Of a stretch of DNA of 64,000 bases, positions 36,869 to 48,835 are shown piece by piece. A program made the position numbers and the translations under genes. Location: contig NC_062252.1 of assembly GCF_905475465.1 (NCBI RefSeq), positions 5,394,001 through 5,458,000 of the forward strand, given 5' to 3'. This DNA is from Pieris napi (lineage: Eukaryota > Arthropoda > Insecta > Lepidoptera > Pieridae). Numbering within the stretch: the first letter of the stretch is position 1; each line of letters opens with the position of its first letter. Under the pieces are notes generated by a model. The model did no database searches, was not told where the DNA came from, and worked only from the letters and a program-made list of their open reading frames with translations.

Positions 36869-37761
36869 TTGTAAAAATAGTTTTTATAGTAAAAACTATA
36901 ACAATATATAAACTAACGTGACGATAATATCATCAATGTTTTGTTACTTTTTGAACGTAATAAACTTGACGGCTTCATGATTATCATTCCTTCTTATAAG
37001 TATATATATAAGTATATATATGAGAGCTGTTATTCAGCGATTTCAACGTTTTTATACCCAATTTAAATCATTATTTAACATTCGATGAGATGATGTAGCA
37101 AACTTGGCATCAGGCAGTGTAAAAACCTAATGTTAAAGTTACAGAATACCGCCATTGTTCAATTTTGAGAGGCTTACCCAGTAACTTCAATAACGAATTT
37201 AATATTGAATCGTATCATGTAAATCTCAAATTGCTACATTGTCGGTGATATTGTATTGTATTTCTTTTTTTTTCACACACAAACTAAATTTTATATTTTT
37301 AATTCAATTATTCTAGTTCTATACGTATGTTTTAATGTAATTAATTTAAATTGACTCCAATGTCGTATACCTACATTCAAATACATTCCACAATAAAAAA
37401 TAATATATAATAATAATAGTGTTGAACGTAATTTTTTTATAATTAAATTTTAAGTAATTAAAAAGCCCGGCAAAGAGCAACGTAATGAAAATAAATAGCA
37501 CATTTAAGTATAAATAAAAGTAATAATTTAAATAATTACTTTGAGTTTTGACTTTGTTTACTATTACAGAAATGAAAAAAAATCTTCTGCATCTGGTAAT
37601 CAATTTCGACTTCTAATCGAACATATATAACCTCGTACCAAATAAAACAAAGGATAGTCAATAAATAATTTATTACAATATATATTATTTAGAAAGAAAG
37701 TCGAAAATATGAAAATATAAAGTAGAAAAATAATGCTGAATTGATCTTATTGCGTCATAGA

Positions 37762-38498
37762 TCAACGACTGCAGATGCAGTATCTTTGAGCATTGCAGCG
37801 GGACCAGCGGTATCCCAACGAGCTGCAGACCGCGCGACAAAGCTGTGCGGTACAAACACGACGGCGTGATTCCCCTGCGCGAGCGCTGCTTGATGACCAC
37901 AGTTCAATCGCTTCAGATACGCCATCCGATGGAACTTCCACGTCTGAAAAGAAACAACAATTAAAGTAAATTGACTTTAGATAATCAGGGTACACAGCTA
38001 TAAATGCCATCAATTTAATAGTTTATTTAAATTTGCCTTCAAATCAAGTTTGTGCCACAAACTATAGATATTTTATTTTTATGTGCACACCATTAAAGCT
38101 TGCGTTAACTTTTTATAAATAATGTATACTGACTGGATTACTATAGGTAGATTAATATTTAACTAAAACTTTTGATGGTCAATTGCAAATAGAACGCGCC
38201 GAAAACACATAATTCTCAATTCAGCCAGAATAACTTCATGGATCTAAGCACAGTACTTTGAAAAATGCTTCAATATAATTCGGAAATTTCCCATTCCCGT
38301 AGGATGTCGCAACAAATGGCTAGGTTTGTATAAAAACTTAATGACTATTGAAAAGTAAATAGGTAAGGAATAATATAATATATTGTAAATATAATATGAT
38401 AAATAAATGAAGAATAAATTTTACTTACCCGCTGGAGCACTTTGCACAAAGGCGGCAAATGCAAGAAAGACAAGGGCGAAAATTGCAAAGTATTTCAT
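37762..38498 (-). CDS. A6: secreted six-cysteine defensin-like peptide
   Basis: Exon 1 38429-38498, exon 2 37762-37943 (minus), 485-bp intron of the A2/A4 type, phase 1. The 83-residue precursor has the same sequence as A1-A4, with synonymous differences shared with A5. TATA at 38560-38565 and kappaB-like GGGGATTTTTT at 38686-38696. Of the A5/A6 inverted pair, this is the copy that keeps exon 1 and promoter and should be functional. Confidence 0.9.
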
Positions 38499-38559
38499 TT
38501 TGATGTTTATTCCTTGAATAAATTTTTCAATTGATACCATTTCTCCTAATTCGTGTCTA

Positions 38560-38696
38560 TTTATATGCATTCATCGGTTGCATTTGTTATCTTTAAACTT
38601 TTTATAATCTTAACAGTTACTTCCCGTAAACATAATTATTAGATTAAGATAATGATATGATTTGTGCATTGCTTAACTTTCATTGAAAAAATCCCC
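38560..38696 (-). promoter_or_regulatory. A6 promoter: TATA box and kappaB-like site
   Basis: TATAAATAG and GGGGATTTTTT on the minus strand, 62 and about 188 bp before the ATG, as in the other array A genes. Confidence 0.6.
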
Positions 38697-39600
38697 GTCA
38701 ATTTTTTAATTAAATATATTTTTTACTGAAAGTATACACGCTAATGTCTTTATATGATTGTCAAAAATGTCAATATTTTCTATTATATAATATGTGTTGT
38801 TAACTCTTTATTTCAGCTGGTTTCGCATTGATTTTCAAAGCTAGTGCGCAGTCCACTATTAGTGTGAATCATACGGAAATAATTATACGCCGTGCCACTA
38901 TCAAAGCGTTATACAAATATATAATATTTCTATACGATTAATTATATTTTTACCTGTTTATCTAAATTCTAATAAGTTTTACCTACATTTTAATATATTT
39001 AATTCGAACAAAACCACAGCAATACCTCAAAATCCCCGGAACGTATAAATTTGTAAAATTAAGATGATTTTAAAGAAACATAGCAATCACAAACATTTGA
39101 GGAAAGTTGTTAATGAAAATCGCAAGGCTTTTGGAAATACGCTGGATATCTACTAATAGGCTCTTAGAGGCTTTTAACTGGTTCTGTATAGAAATTTATT
39201 TAATACCATATTATAAATATACATTCCATACATACCATTTATATACTTAGTCTGGCCATAAATACTGTTACAATTAAAAATAAACAAAATATTACATTTG
39301 AATTTGGGAATCTGTCATTTTTATATGATGAGTTGAGTTTTCACATTTTGGCGCCTATACACTGTACAATATTTTGCGATATTAAAGTTCGGTCTACGCA
39401 GTCTTGGTTGGAAACGAACGTTTCGGACTTCGTCAGAACTGAAGACTGGCAGTGGTCTAGTCCCGATCTTTTCTTGTCTTCGACAGACGAAGTGTTGTTG
39501 TATCTGTCAACGTAAAATTGTAAAAACCGTTAGATTGTAATCTATCTCGCGAGATTGTAAACTGTCGAAAAATTGTGAACTCAACGTACTGCTTACAATT

Positions 39601-40843
39601 AAAGCGAATACCTTGAATTTTATCTTTAGTTTTGGGTTCGTAGCAATATATCCAGCTTTCATCGCCTGTGACGATGTCATATACAGCATTTGAGTCACCG
39701 CCATTGAACTTATCTAACATTTGGCGACACCAGTCCATGCAAAGGTGTTTCTGGTCGTCGGTTAAAGTATAGGGACTCCATCTGGTACAAAGCTTCCTGA
39801 CGCCTAAATGACCGTGTAAGGGGCCGTCTCCACAAGCGAGAGAATCGCGACTAGTCCGCGCTTGTATCGTCGGGTAATCTCCACGAACGAGCGATTATTC
39901 CGCCAGCGTATCGTCGCGATTCGTAACGGAATCACAGCGTATCCGCAACGACTCGTAACGGAATGGCCGCGTTTTTTTGACGACACGTTGTGCTCTTATT
40001 TTGTTCAGTGTTCGTTTAGAGTTCAGTGGTGCTAGACGAGACCGAAATAAGTAGTGTATAAATCAGTCAATAAAATAATTATTTACTATGGATGTATTGT
40101 ATTTATTGATTTATTGTCACGCGCGTCGCGGGCTCTCTGCGAGAGCGCCACGTTCCGTGGCGAGTGCGCTACGTGCGCGCCACCAGTAGCGACAGGCTCG
40201 CAGAGATGTAATGCCGTTTCGCGCGCACTCAACCCGTCGCATCGCCGCGTTAAGATCGCCGTGTGGAGACACGTTCTATGAGATTGTATAGAAATGCGTG
40301 GCAGGACGATTGTATCGTTGCGATTTACTCGCTTGTGGAGACAGCCCCTAATATTTTTTGAACTTCACTCATACCAATGCCTAGACTTGCCTGTATCTGA
40401 TGATAGGTCACTCTCTTATCTTCCTCTATATTGCGTCGCTCAGCACTGATGTTATCTTGAGTAGTCGCTGTTAAGGGACGTTCCTCACGCGGATCATAAT
40501 TGAGATATCTACGTCCACGCTTAAACTCGTAAAACTAATTGTAAATAGTGGCACGAGATGGGGCTTAATTAAGAAATGCTAGTCGCAGCCTATCATAGCT
40601 TTGTTGTTGAGTAAGCCCACAACGAAAGTCATAATAAATCATTGAACAAAAATTTTCTCGCGTTAGGTTCATTTTCACGTGTAACAAGAGTTTTATATTT
40701 GCCGCAAATTCGCAAAAACAAATGACAAATGAATGCAACATACTATACATTAGGTTACCAAAGAGTTCTAAAATTGAAATTCAAAAAAAGTTTTCATTAG
40801 AAATGTTTTTAACTAGCCAGTTCTAAACATTTTTAGTGTTACC
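39601..40843 (-). mobile_element. Broken mariner transposon
   Basis: The right end is the terminal repeat TAAACATTTTTAGTGTTACC at 40843 followed by TA. The transposase starts at 40672 (MNLTRENFCSMIYYDFRCGL) and continues with FKRGRRYLNYD and QASLGIGMSEVQKIL, then after a MITE with HLGVRKLCTRW, WCRQML and VTGDESWIY, which carries the first catalytic Asp of the DD34D triad. Two in-frame stops (TAA after AFLN, TAG where a Trp is expected), the MITE, and loss of everything past YEPKTKDK make it inactive. The left side joins the A6 duplicon. Confidence 0.85.
39820..40348. mobile_element. Harbinger-like MITE inside mariner
   Basis: Termini GGGGCCGTCTCCACAAGCGA (left) and TCGCTTGTGGAGACAGCCCC (right) are inverted repeats with one mismatch. 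TAA flanks both sides (39817-39819, 40349-40351). Length 529 bp; GC-rich centre with CGCGCGTCGCGGGC-type sequence. It has the same target-site type as the MITE in BEL gag but a different sequence. Confidence 0.85.
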
Positions 40844-41746
40844 TACGTATAAGTTATATAAAATATAAAGTTTGATGTATCTAGGATACGGAACAGTTTC
40901 ACAGAGAAATAATAAAATATCCACGGTTAACAAGTAGAGAACATTGATGTTGCATTTTTACAAATTTTGAAAAAAGCTAAAAAAAATAAAAAAAGTTTGT
41001 CATGTCTAACCAAGTTTTGTACAGATTTATAAACTTTCAAGCTCAATGCTTTTATAAAAAAAAATTGTGCTGTTTAATCTGATACACTAACGTAGGTACG
41101 TACGTTTAGTCAAATCCTATCAAATATATATGTTAGAGATTATGTTATAAAAGAACACGATGTCATTTGCATTATTGGAATGGCAGCACCACGGAATATC
41201 ATAGACATCTTATAGGTTTTAAAATGTCAATGTGTCAAAGTCAATTGATCAGTAGTGCGTGGAATCGATCGTTGAGACTTGAGTAGTTGAGTAGAGTTGC
41301 TCTCTGATCGGCGCCTGCGCCGGACGTGCGCACTGACTGTGTTTAAATATTAAGTAATAATGTCGGACGACGTGACACCAATTTTGTAATTATTATGGCT
41401 AATTCTTTCATTTTGATTACAAATGTTGTTGTTTCTACTTAGCGGAAATTCTTCGATGGGATGGATGGTTCCACATAGTAGACAGTAAGGCAGAAAGGCT
41501 TATTTCTGGAACGTCATCATCTAGGTGAATTTTCACCATATTAATGAAAAATAAGACGAAGAATATATAATTTTTAAGAGGTACACGAGGTAAATCTCAT
41601 TTACAATGGGATATTTATGGCGACGCATCGCGACAAATGAAAGCGAATAAGGAAGAGGGGGGTTATCATTAGAATAAAATTAAATCCGGTCAATTTTTGT
41701 TTTTTAATATTATAGCAATAGTTTTTTTTACACTTTATATGAGATA
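40844..41746. other. Spacer between mariner and A7, little recognised
   Basis: AT-rich. A short block near 41461-41530 (GGTTCCACATAGTAGACAGT) recalls the jockey-like tail at 13.1 kb but is too degraded to call. Confidence 0.4.
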
Positions 41747-41815
41747 AATGACTGGCACCCATCTAGCCCAGACCTCAACCGTTTACACAGACTTCAAATT
41801 ATGGTCAGTTTTAAA
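41747..41815 (+). mobile_element. Tc1/mariner transposase fragment
   Basis: Encodes NDWHPSSPDLN, then after a small break a piece like LWSVLK. This matches the W-P-x-x-S-P-D-L-N-P-I-E-x-x-W block that carries the second catalytic Asp of Tc1/mariner transposases. Only about 23 codons, next to the 3' flank of A7. Confidence 0.5.
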
Positions 41816-41988
41816 GTATGGTAATCAATTTTGACTTCTAATCGATTATAACTATGTACCAAATAAAACAAAGAATAGTTAAAAATAATAATAATTTATT
41901 TAATACATTAATATATAATTATTTTAGAGAGAAAGTCGAAAATATAAAGCAGAAAAATAATGCTGAATTGATCTTTTAGCGTCATAGA

Positions 41989-42895
41989 TCAACGACTGCA
42001 GATGCAGTATCTTTGAGCATTGCAACGGGACCAACGGTATCCCAGCGAACTGCAGACCGAGCGACAAAGCTGTGCGGTACAAATACGACGGCGTGATTCC
42101 CCTGCGCGAGCGCTGCTTGATGACCACAGTTCAATCGCTTCAGATACACCATCTGATGAAACTTCTACGTCTGAAAATAAAGGTTGCAATTTAAGTAAAT
42201 AGACTTTAGATTAATAGGGTACACAGCTAAAATCCATGAAATATCTAAGTAGATTCATTAATATATCATTTAAAATATAAAATAACTATGTTTGTCCACT
42301 AATATTGAGCAGTTAGCCTAGTGCTTAAGTGGTTAAATCCTTGAGGTGCAGCGTTCAAATAACGGTCGTGTCAAAATAGTATATAGATATTTCTTTTTGT
42401 ATGCACCATTAACTCTTACAGTGTAGGTAAAAATTGCAATCAAACCTATCTATACCATAGATCGATAGAAAACATACACCAACAGATATTTTTACCTACT
42501 TTTCTAAAAAAATAGAAACAATAAAACAGTTTTTTTTTTAATTTCGTACATTGTATTGACTTGTTACTGAATAAATTATAGTGACTGAATTGCTATAGGT
42601 AAATTAATGTTTAACAAAACCTATTTTTTATCAAGTTTATATAAACCGCACCGAAACAAGGAACTTAAAAGGATCTTAACACGGTATTTTGGAAAATGCT
42701 TAATTCTAAATCGGAAATGTGCCATTCCTGTAGGATGGAAAGGTTCTTGTCATCTTGATGACTAATGAAAAGTTAATAATATCTACACCTTTCATAAGAA
42801 ATAAGTTCGACTTACCCGCTGGAGCACTTTGCACAAAGGCGGCAAATGCAAGAAAAACAAGGGCGAAAATTGCAAAGTATTTCATTTTGATGTTT
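41989..42895 (-). CDS. A7: diverged secreted defensin-like peptide
   Basis: Exon 1 42826-42895, exon 2 41989-42170 (minus), 655-bp intron with its own sequence and a tRNA-like SINE fragment near 42305-42380; phase 1. Precursor of 83 residues with the same signal peptide as A1-A6 and three substitutions in exon 2: Pro28 to Ser, Val53 to Ile and Ala61 to Ser. The cysteine pattern is unchanged. It is the most diverged copy of array A and lies at its right edge. TATA at 42947-42952, kappaB-like site at 43089-43099. A MITE sits about 10 bp further upstream. Confidence 0.9.
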
Positions 42896-42946
42896 ATTTC
42901 TTGCATAAATTTTTCAATCGATACCATTTTTCCAAAATCGTGGCTA

Positions 42947-43099
42947 TTTATATGCAATTATATCTCATCGTCTGTAATTGTTATCTTTAATCTTTTAAAC
43001 TTTTTATAATGTTCTTTCCCGAAAACATTATTATTAGATTAATATATTACTATTATTAGATATTACTTGTGCATATTTAATTGACTTGAAAAAATCCCC
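42947..43099 (-). promoter_or_regulatory. A7 promoter: TATA box and kappaB-like site
   Basis: TATAAATAG and GGGGATTTTT on the minus strand in the array A arrangement. Upstream of the kappaB-like site the promoter homology is split by the MITE at 43112-43430 and resumes at about 43440. Confidence 0.6.
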
Positions 43100-43111
43100 G
43101 TGATTTTTTTG

Positions 43112-43430
43112 ACGTGACAACGTCTTATAATTCGATGGAGCCGGCTGCATGCATGAAAAAACATGACTCATGCGGCGTTACCTCGCTCTGAGGCGTTCCA
43201 TTAAGGCTTGAAGTGCAAGCGAGAGCACTCGTTCCGCGCTCTCGCTTGCACAAAAATTGACATAATTGTATTTATGCGTACAAATAAATGTAACTTGATC
43301 AATTCAATTGTGATTTCCATTTACTTCCTTCTCTATATCCATACAAAATATCTATCTAACAAATAAAATTAAAATTTTCTTTTGAAGAATGCAACCATTC
43401 CATCAGTATTTTCTTATGACGTTGTCACGT
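43112..43430. mobile_element. MITE with ACGTGACAACGTC termini in A7 promoter
   Basis: Perfect 13-bp inverted termini (ACGTGACAACGTC at 43112-43124, complement at 43418-43430). Inside, at about 43212-43251, is a hairpin with a 14-bp perfect stem (GTGCAAGCGAGAGC), absent from the second copy in the B1 intron at 50419. No coding capacity; superfamily not assigned. Confidence 0.8.
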
Positions 43431-43439
43431 TCAACTATC

Positions 43440-43975
43440 GTCAGTAAACCGACTTTACAGACAACCGATATTTTTTAACTTTCAGTAGTTAATATTCTTA
43501 ATATGTTTCACATATCAATGTACATATGTTCTGTTATATGTGTTGTTAACTCTATATTACAGCATATTTTAAAGCTAGCGGGCAGTCCACTATTAGTGCA
43601 CAACCGGAAACAATTATTATCCTTTACCCAGGTCCTGGAGTCATACGCCGTGTCATTATATCAACATAGCGTAACAATTCACGATTAATTATATTTCGAT
43701 CCTCGTTATCTTATTTCTAATAAGTTTTACCTACATTTTGATATATTTGATTGTAACAAAACCAAACCAATACCACAAACTCCGCGAAACGCGTAAAATT
43801 GTAAAAGTTATACGATTCCAGCCTTTGAAAGAAGCTTAGCGAACATAAACATTTGAGGAAAGTTGTTAATGAAAACCGCAAGGCTTTTGGAACCACGGTC
43901 GATATCTACTAATATTATAAACACAAGAGTTTTTGAGGCTTTATAATGGTTCTGTATAGAAATTTATTTAACCTT
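43440..43975 (-). repeat. Far-upstream duplicon sequence of A7
   Basis: Continues the array A upstream homology beyond the MITE: GTTGTTAACTC, CAGTCCACTATTAGTGCACA, then GAGGAAAGTTGTTAATGAAA and TTCTGTATAGAAATTTATTT, in the same order as upstream of A6. This marks the right border of array A. Confidence 0.7.
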
Positions 43976-46900
43976 CCTCTCGTAGTAATAATAATGAGCC
44001 ATTTAGGAGTATTTACAATAATAATAATCCAGTGGCGATACAATTTTCAGACAAGCCTTCTGTCTAACACATGTTATCGATATTTCTGGTTTTAAGATAT
44101 TATGCAAGTTACCTTAAGATGTGTTCCTTCACTGTACGAAGCTGTGTTAGATGCGCAAATAGACAGAAAGTTCATTGGTGCACATTGGATTGAAGTCGCA
44201 CACTTCGCAACAGTTATTGCAATTAAGTAGCAATCAGCATAATATTATTTTTTTTTCTTTTAAAATCTGAGTCTAGTACTATCGGGATTATGGAGTTTTT
44301 GCATATTATAGATAAGCAAAATTTTATCTTTCAATCTCATGCCTCGAGAATGAGCTGACGCAATCGCATATTCTTAAAGTTGTGCCTTAAAACATGAAAC
44401 AAATATTGTTTTGCCGGTTAACGAAAATCGCTAATTATTAATGATTTGTTTGAATCTACCAATTCATGAATACATACTTCTTAGGTTTGTCAAATCCTGT
44501 AGCAATACCTACTTAATATTCAAGATCAGTTTAGCAGATTAAGCGGCAATATTTTTATGAAAGCATTGCGCTTTTAAGTTTATAAATATTTAAAACACTT
44601 GGTCGTAAAATAAGCAAGCATATGTTGCAAGGATGCACCAATTCCATATTTGCTTCTTTGTGGAAACTTCTTACACTCACAAAAGAAATTTTAGTCAAAG
44701 AATATTTGGAAATAATATATGGAATTATTTTTACCGACACCTGAATTGCATACTTTGTCTTATGTGGAACAGGTACTTAGCAGTATGGATTGCTTATAGG
44801 GAATTATTATTGTTATCTATTAAATAAATAAGAACCATATTAAACTTTATCTTTTGAACAGTTCTTCGGTTGCCAAGCTAACGTTTTTCCTTCGGAAACT
44901 CAATCCAAGTTCTAAATATTATTAAATCAGATAATAAATATTCTTGTTTAGAACCAAGTGCATGGTTTGATTAAGAGTCTTTCTCCGCCAGCATGCTATA
45001 TTCTTCTAAGGCGATGACGTTTCGTATAAGATTATAATTTACAAAGTTTCCTTGTCTTAATTTCGGTGTAATTATTCAATGCAGACGGTACTTTACAGTT
45101 AACTCTCATAGCATCGAGTTACAGTTTCGATGTTTCTTTAGTAGGTTTTCACCAGAAGCTTTAGAATTATCAGTAAGTGAATACTTACGAGCTGGAAAAA
45201 TTGTCATATACGAACACTTAGCGAAAATATTGTTAAGTTCGTGCGAAGACCTCTGAAATCGACTCCTTTCATTACGCATTAACAACATTTAGGCAAAAAA
45301 TATATAACAATTTCTTATTATGGTTATTACACAATACACATCTGCGTGATATTCTATGGCAATGCATATAACTGGTTCGCGGTTCGAGAGGTTAGTAAAT
45401 AGAGTACATTTGTAAAGTTATTTAAACTAGCGCCGGCGGCATACGTTTCTGGATCTGATAGAATTTGCTTTTTATTCATTCCAACGAAATTAAGTTTTTC
45501 CATTGCTATCGAACTTCATGAGTGTGCTTTAAGTGGAAATGGGAAAGCTGTGTTCATTAAATTGAATTTTATACGAGAAATATCTTAGAATTTTAATGAA
45601 TGGCTTGTTCGTTGTATAAAACAGACCTTTTTCTCCTTAGTAGTTCTTTATAAAGCCTTATTAAAAGGGTAGACGCACATTATGTACGATGTATTATAAA
45701 CAGCTTACACGAAATCAATACTTCTCTTTATTGTGCAATGGAAACAAAAATAAATTTGTCTTGGGCGTTCTTTTATCAAGAACGAGAGTGGACTAAAGAT
45801 GTTGGCAATTTGATTGTTGCGCTTTACATTTTTGAGGCTAAGTGATTGCTATTTTCACAACATTTTCTCGTCAAAGATAGAATAACACATCAATGAACGA
45901 CGCAAAATTGTGTCTGCCTCATGCCTCGAACGAGCGTCACAACACAGTCAGACTAAAATTTAAATTGTCAAAAAAATTCCAAAACCCAAGACAATAATAA
46001 AAAATCTTCCATCAATATTACGTAAATTTTTAAATTGAAAAATGATAAAAGCACAGATAAGAGTTCCTCTTTAACCAAAAATGCGTTGCGTGACAGCGCT
46101 GATTGTGATTTATAGCTATGTTATTCGTAATTAACTTTTATACAGACATGCTATGTTATATAATATTTAGCTACTGCGGTCTTAGCAAGTTAACGATAGA
46201 TTCGTCAAGTCAATACTATAGCTATAACAGCTATAGTATTTGACACTATAGTACGGGAGCTAGCAACATTTTCGAGAAAGAATTTCAGGTCAGCTGATTT
46301 TGTGATATGTCGTCCTTCTTGCACTTTCGGTTAGAGTCTGGGCTATCTGGCTGGCGGGAGCGGTTGCGTTCATTATTGCGCATCCTACCTGTCCAGGTAA
46401 TAATCCTGGATTTGAAAAAAGCGTAATTTTTAATTTTTTGTTTTTAAATAAGTCTACCTGACATACTTTTTTTATTGACAATGCTAACTATGTGCCATAC
46501 GCAATTTTTTTTTAAATAAAAATTTCAAAGTATTTTATAATGTCTGTAATTTTAATATTGAAAGTATCGACATTCTCTATAATTAGTATAGTTTATTACA
46601 CGTTTTACATTTCGATAGCTATAAGATTGTACGTATTGTTGGTGCTGCGGGGAGTACTGAGCACGAATTCATCCTGCGTACTCCTGACATACCATGATTT
46701 CCAAGCTGATATAATATCACATTACATTTTTATGTATGTTAAGTTTTTAGGCCCTTCCCAGCTCCAACCCAAAACTATTTTGTTTCACGGTTACTCAACC
46801 GACTACGTGAGTGCTATACGCAATTTGCTATAGTAGTCCATGGAGGCTTCAGTTGATCTCCAAAAAATGTAGTTACCGACTTAAAACTCTGAAACTAAAC

Positions 46901-47900
46901 GTTAAATACAATTCAACTTATTTTAGCCACCTACATTACCATTTCTATCAAAAAAGTAGAACATTTAATTGTTTGGATTAATACCCTTATCTTTGACTAT
47001 TTAATATAATTATTAAATAACGATTTTGATCAGGTTAACTGTATTTATGGAATTACTGTACGTAATTACAGTATGCATGATCATCGTGAGTCGTCTACCA
47101 AACTCCTCTGCGCATAAGTTAAGCTACGTAAATTACTTACGGAGAGAAACTAGTTCAAAGTAATTTTAGTAACAAAATACATTTACTTTATACATATTAA
47201 TTAAAAAAAGAGTACAATATAATCTGTATTATTCCAATTCAAGATTTAATTTTATTATATTGTGAGGATATAAATTGTACATTTGGAAGAAACACAATGT
47301 TTTATTTTAGACAGCTCATAAATTTATGTATAAAATATTTATTTACCTGTAGGTAGGTACAAAACTCTTGGCTATCATAAATAGGAGTGGCTTGTCTAAC
47401 ATGCACTTGTAATATAATCAATTCCATATCTTCAAGAACCCTTATGTCCAATGTGGCATTATACCATACTCTAGTGGTTTAAATTAAGGATGATCATAAA
47501 CTAGAAGTATTACTCTCCAAATTATATTAAAACAAAAAATAAAAATGTTAACCTAACGTCCACAGCTAACAGAACTGATAACTTTGAAAAGCTTCAAATC
47601 ATGACGACAGCTTTTTAACAAAAAAAGGTCTATTTTTGACGTGTTATCTAGAGTTTTAAATGTACACGTTAAACTGAGAATAATATGATTTCTTTGAATA
47701 ATAACAGTTTTTAACATGTCAACATGAAATGTCCAACATTTTTTTAAATAGCTAATATCATAACAAATTCCTTCAGTACCTTACATATTTTTTTCTCTAT
47801 CTGCTGACTCAAGTTTTCTATTCCGTTGTAAATTAGAAAAAAATTTGACAGAAAAGTTTCTTGAAATCTTGGAAATATTTGTCAGAAATCATTGAACATA
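43976..47900. other. Spacer between arrays A and B, no gene recognised
   Basis: AT-rich DNA. A degraded minus-strand SINE lies at about 44030-44200 (GTTCCTTCACTGTACGAAGC, CAGAAAGTTCATTGGTGCAC). A short palindrome of TATAGC/GCTATA repeats lies near 46214-46252. No exon with recognisable product. Confidence 0.45.
44030..44200 (-). repeat. Degraded tRNA-derived SINE
   Basis: Matches the body of the SINE at 3211-3490: CCAGTGGCGATACAA at one end and ACAGAAAGTTCATTGGTGCA near the other. The tRNA head is not recognisable. Confidence 0.5.
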
Positions 47901-48835
47901 GACCAGTGCAGATAGCCTTTAAAATAAATAAAAAGTGAAAAAAATTACAGTAGGATGAAACCTTACCATATATATTACCATAATAAATCTTCTCAGAAAA
48001 TGCAAAAAATCGTATGCAGTAACGCCCAGACCTGTCATCCCCTTCCTTACTTCTCTATGAAATACGAAAATTTTAGCCCATCTAAAGGCTAAATTTTTTT
48101 TTTAGGTCACTCAGGTATATATAAGTTATCTTAAAATAGTAATAAATAGGCATCTGATTATAATTTAAAGAAGATTCATAGAGAAGTAGGGAAGGCGATG
48201 ACGGGTCTGGGCGTTTCTGCATACGATTTTTTGCATTTTCTGAGAAGATTTACTATGGTAATATATATATTTTTTTTTACCATAGGAAAGTAGAGATTTC
48301 AACAAACTGAAAGCACACCAACTTTTTGAAAAAAGCTGAAATTTTGACGTCAGAATTTTCGATTGAAAATTAGGGTGTTTTTTCGATATTAATTCAAAAT
48401 AAGGTGAACAAATAAATATTTTTAATCAAATAAATTACAGTGTATTTGGGACATAGAAAGGTAAGTTTTGACCAAATTTCGTTAAAAAAAAAATATTTTT
48501 GTTAAAGATAAAAATAAAAAACCAAAAACTTGGTTTTTTGAATTTTTCACATAAATTTTGAGGTTATGTGAAAAATGTGTGAATACAAAAGTTTTAGATC
48601 TTTTTATTACCTACAACTTTGTCATTTAACTTTCTTCGATAGGACTTTTAGTTTTGCCGGAAATCGAGATAAACCGTTTTTTACCCTTAAAACTCCCCCC
48701 CCCCCCCGACCCCTTCCCGACTTCAGATCGACCGTAATTTATTTTTCCTTTCATTTTGATCATATTCCCCTGCTTTTCTAATGGGTTTCATTCTACTGTA
48801 ATTTTTTTAGGTTTCAAAAATTATCGGCACTGGTC
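47901..48835. mobile_element. Nested inverted-repeat element with TA target site
   Basis: Outer termini GACCAGTGCAGATAG (left) and the complement CTATCGG-type CACTGGTC (right), extended by ATTACAGTAGGATGAAACC / GGTTTCATTCTACTGTAAT, flanked by TA on both sides. Inside, 47968-48060 and 48176-48266 form a second inverted repeat of about 90 bp (TCTTCTCAGAAAATGCAAAA and its complement). A run of 13 C lies at about 48691. No transposase. The TA target site suggests a Tc1/mariner-type MITE. Confidence 0.7.

Larger units (their letters stand above)
36905..39600 (-). repeat. Right inverted arm (A6 duplicon)
   Basis: Reverse-complement copy of the plus-type duplicon (A2 or A4 from about 1.1 kb upstream to 1 kb downstream). 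Downstream blocks such as TGACGATAATATCATCAATG and upstream blocks at 38600-39600 correspond base for base to the 27.9-30.6 kb region with small indels. It lacks a 40-bp block near 39384 that is present at about 22320 and 28080. Confidence 0.8.
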
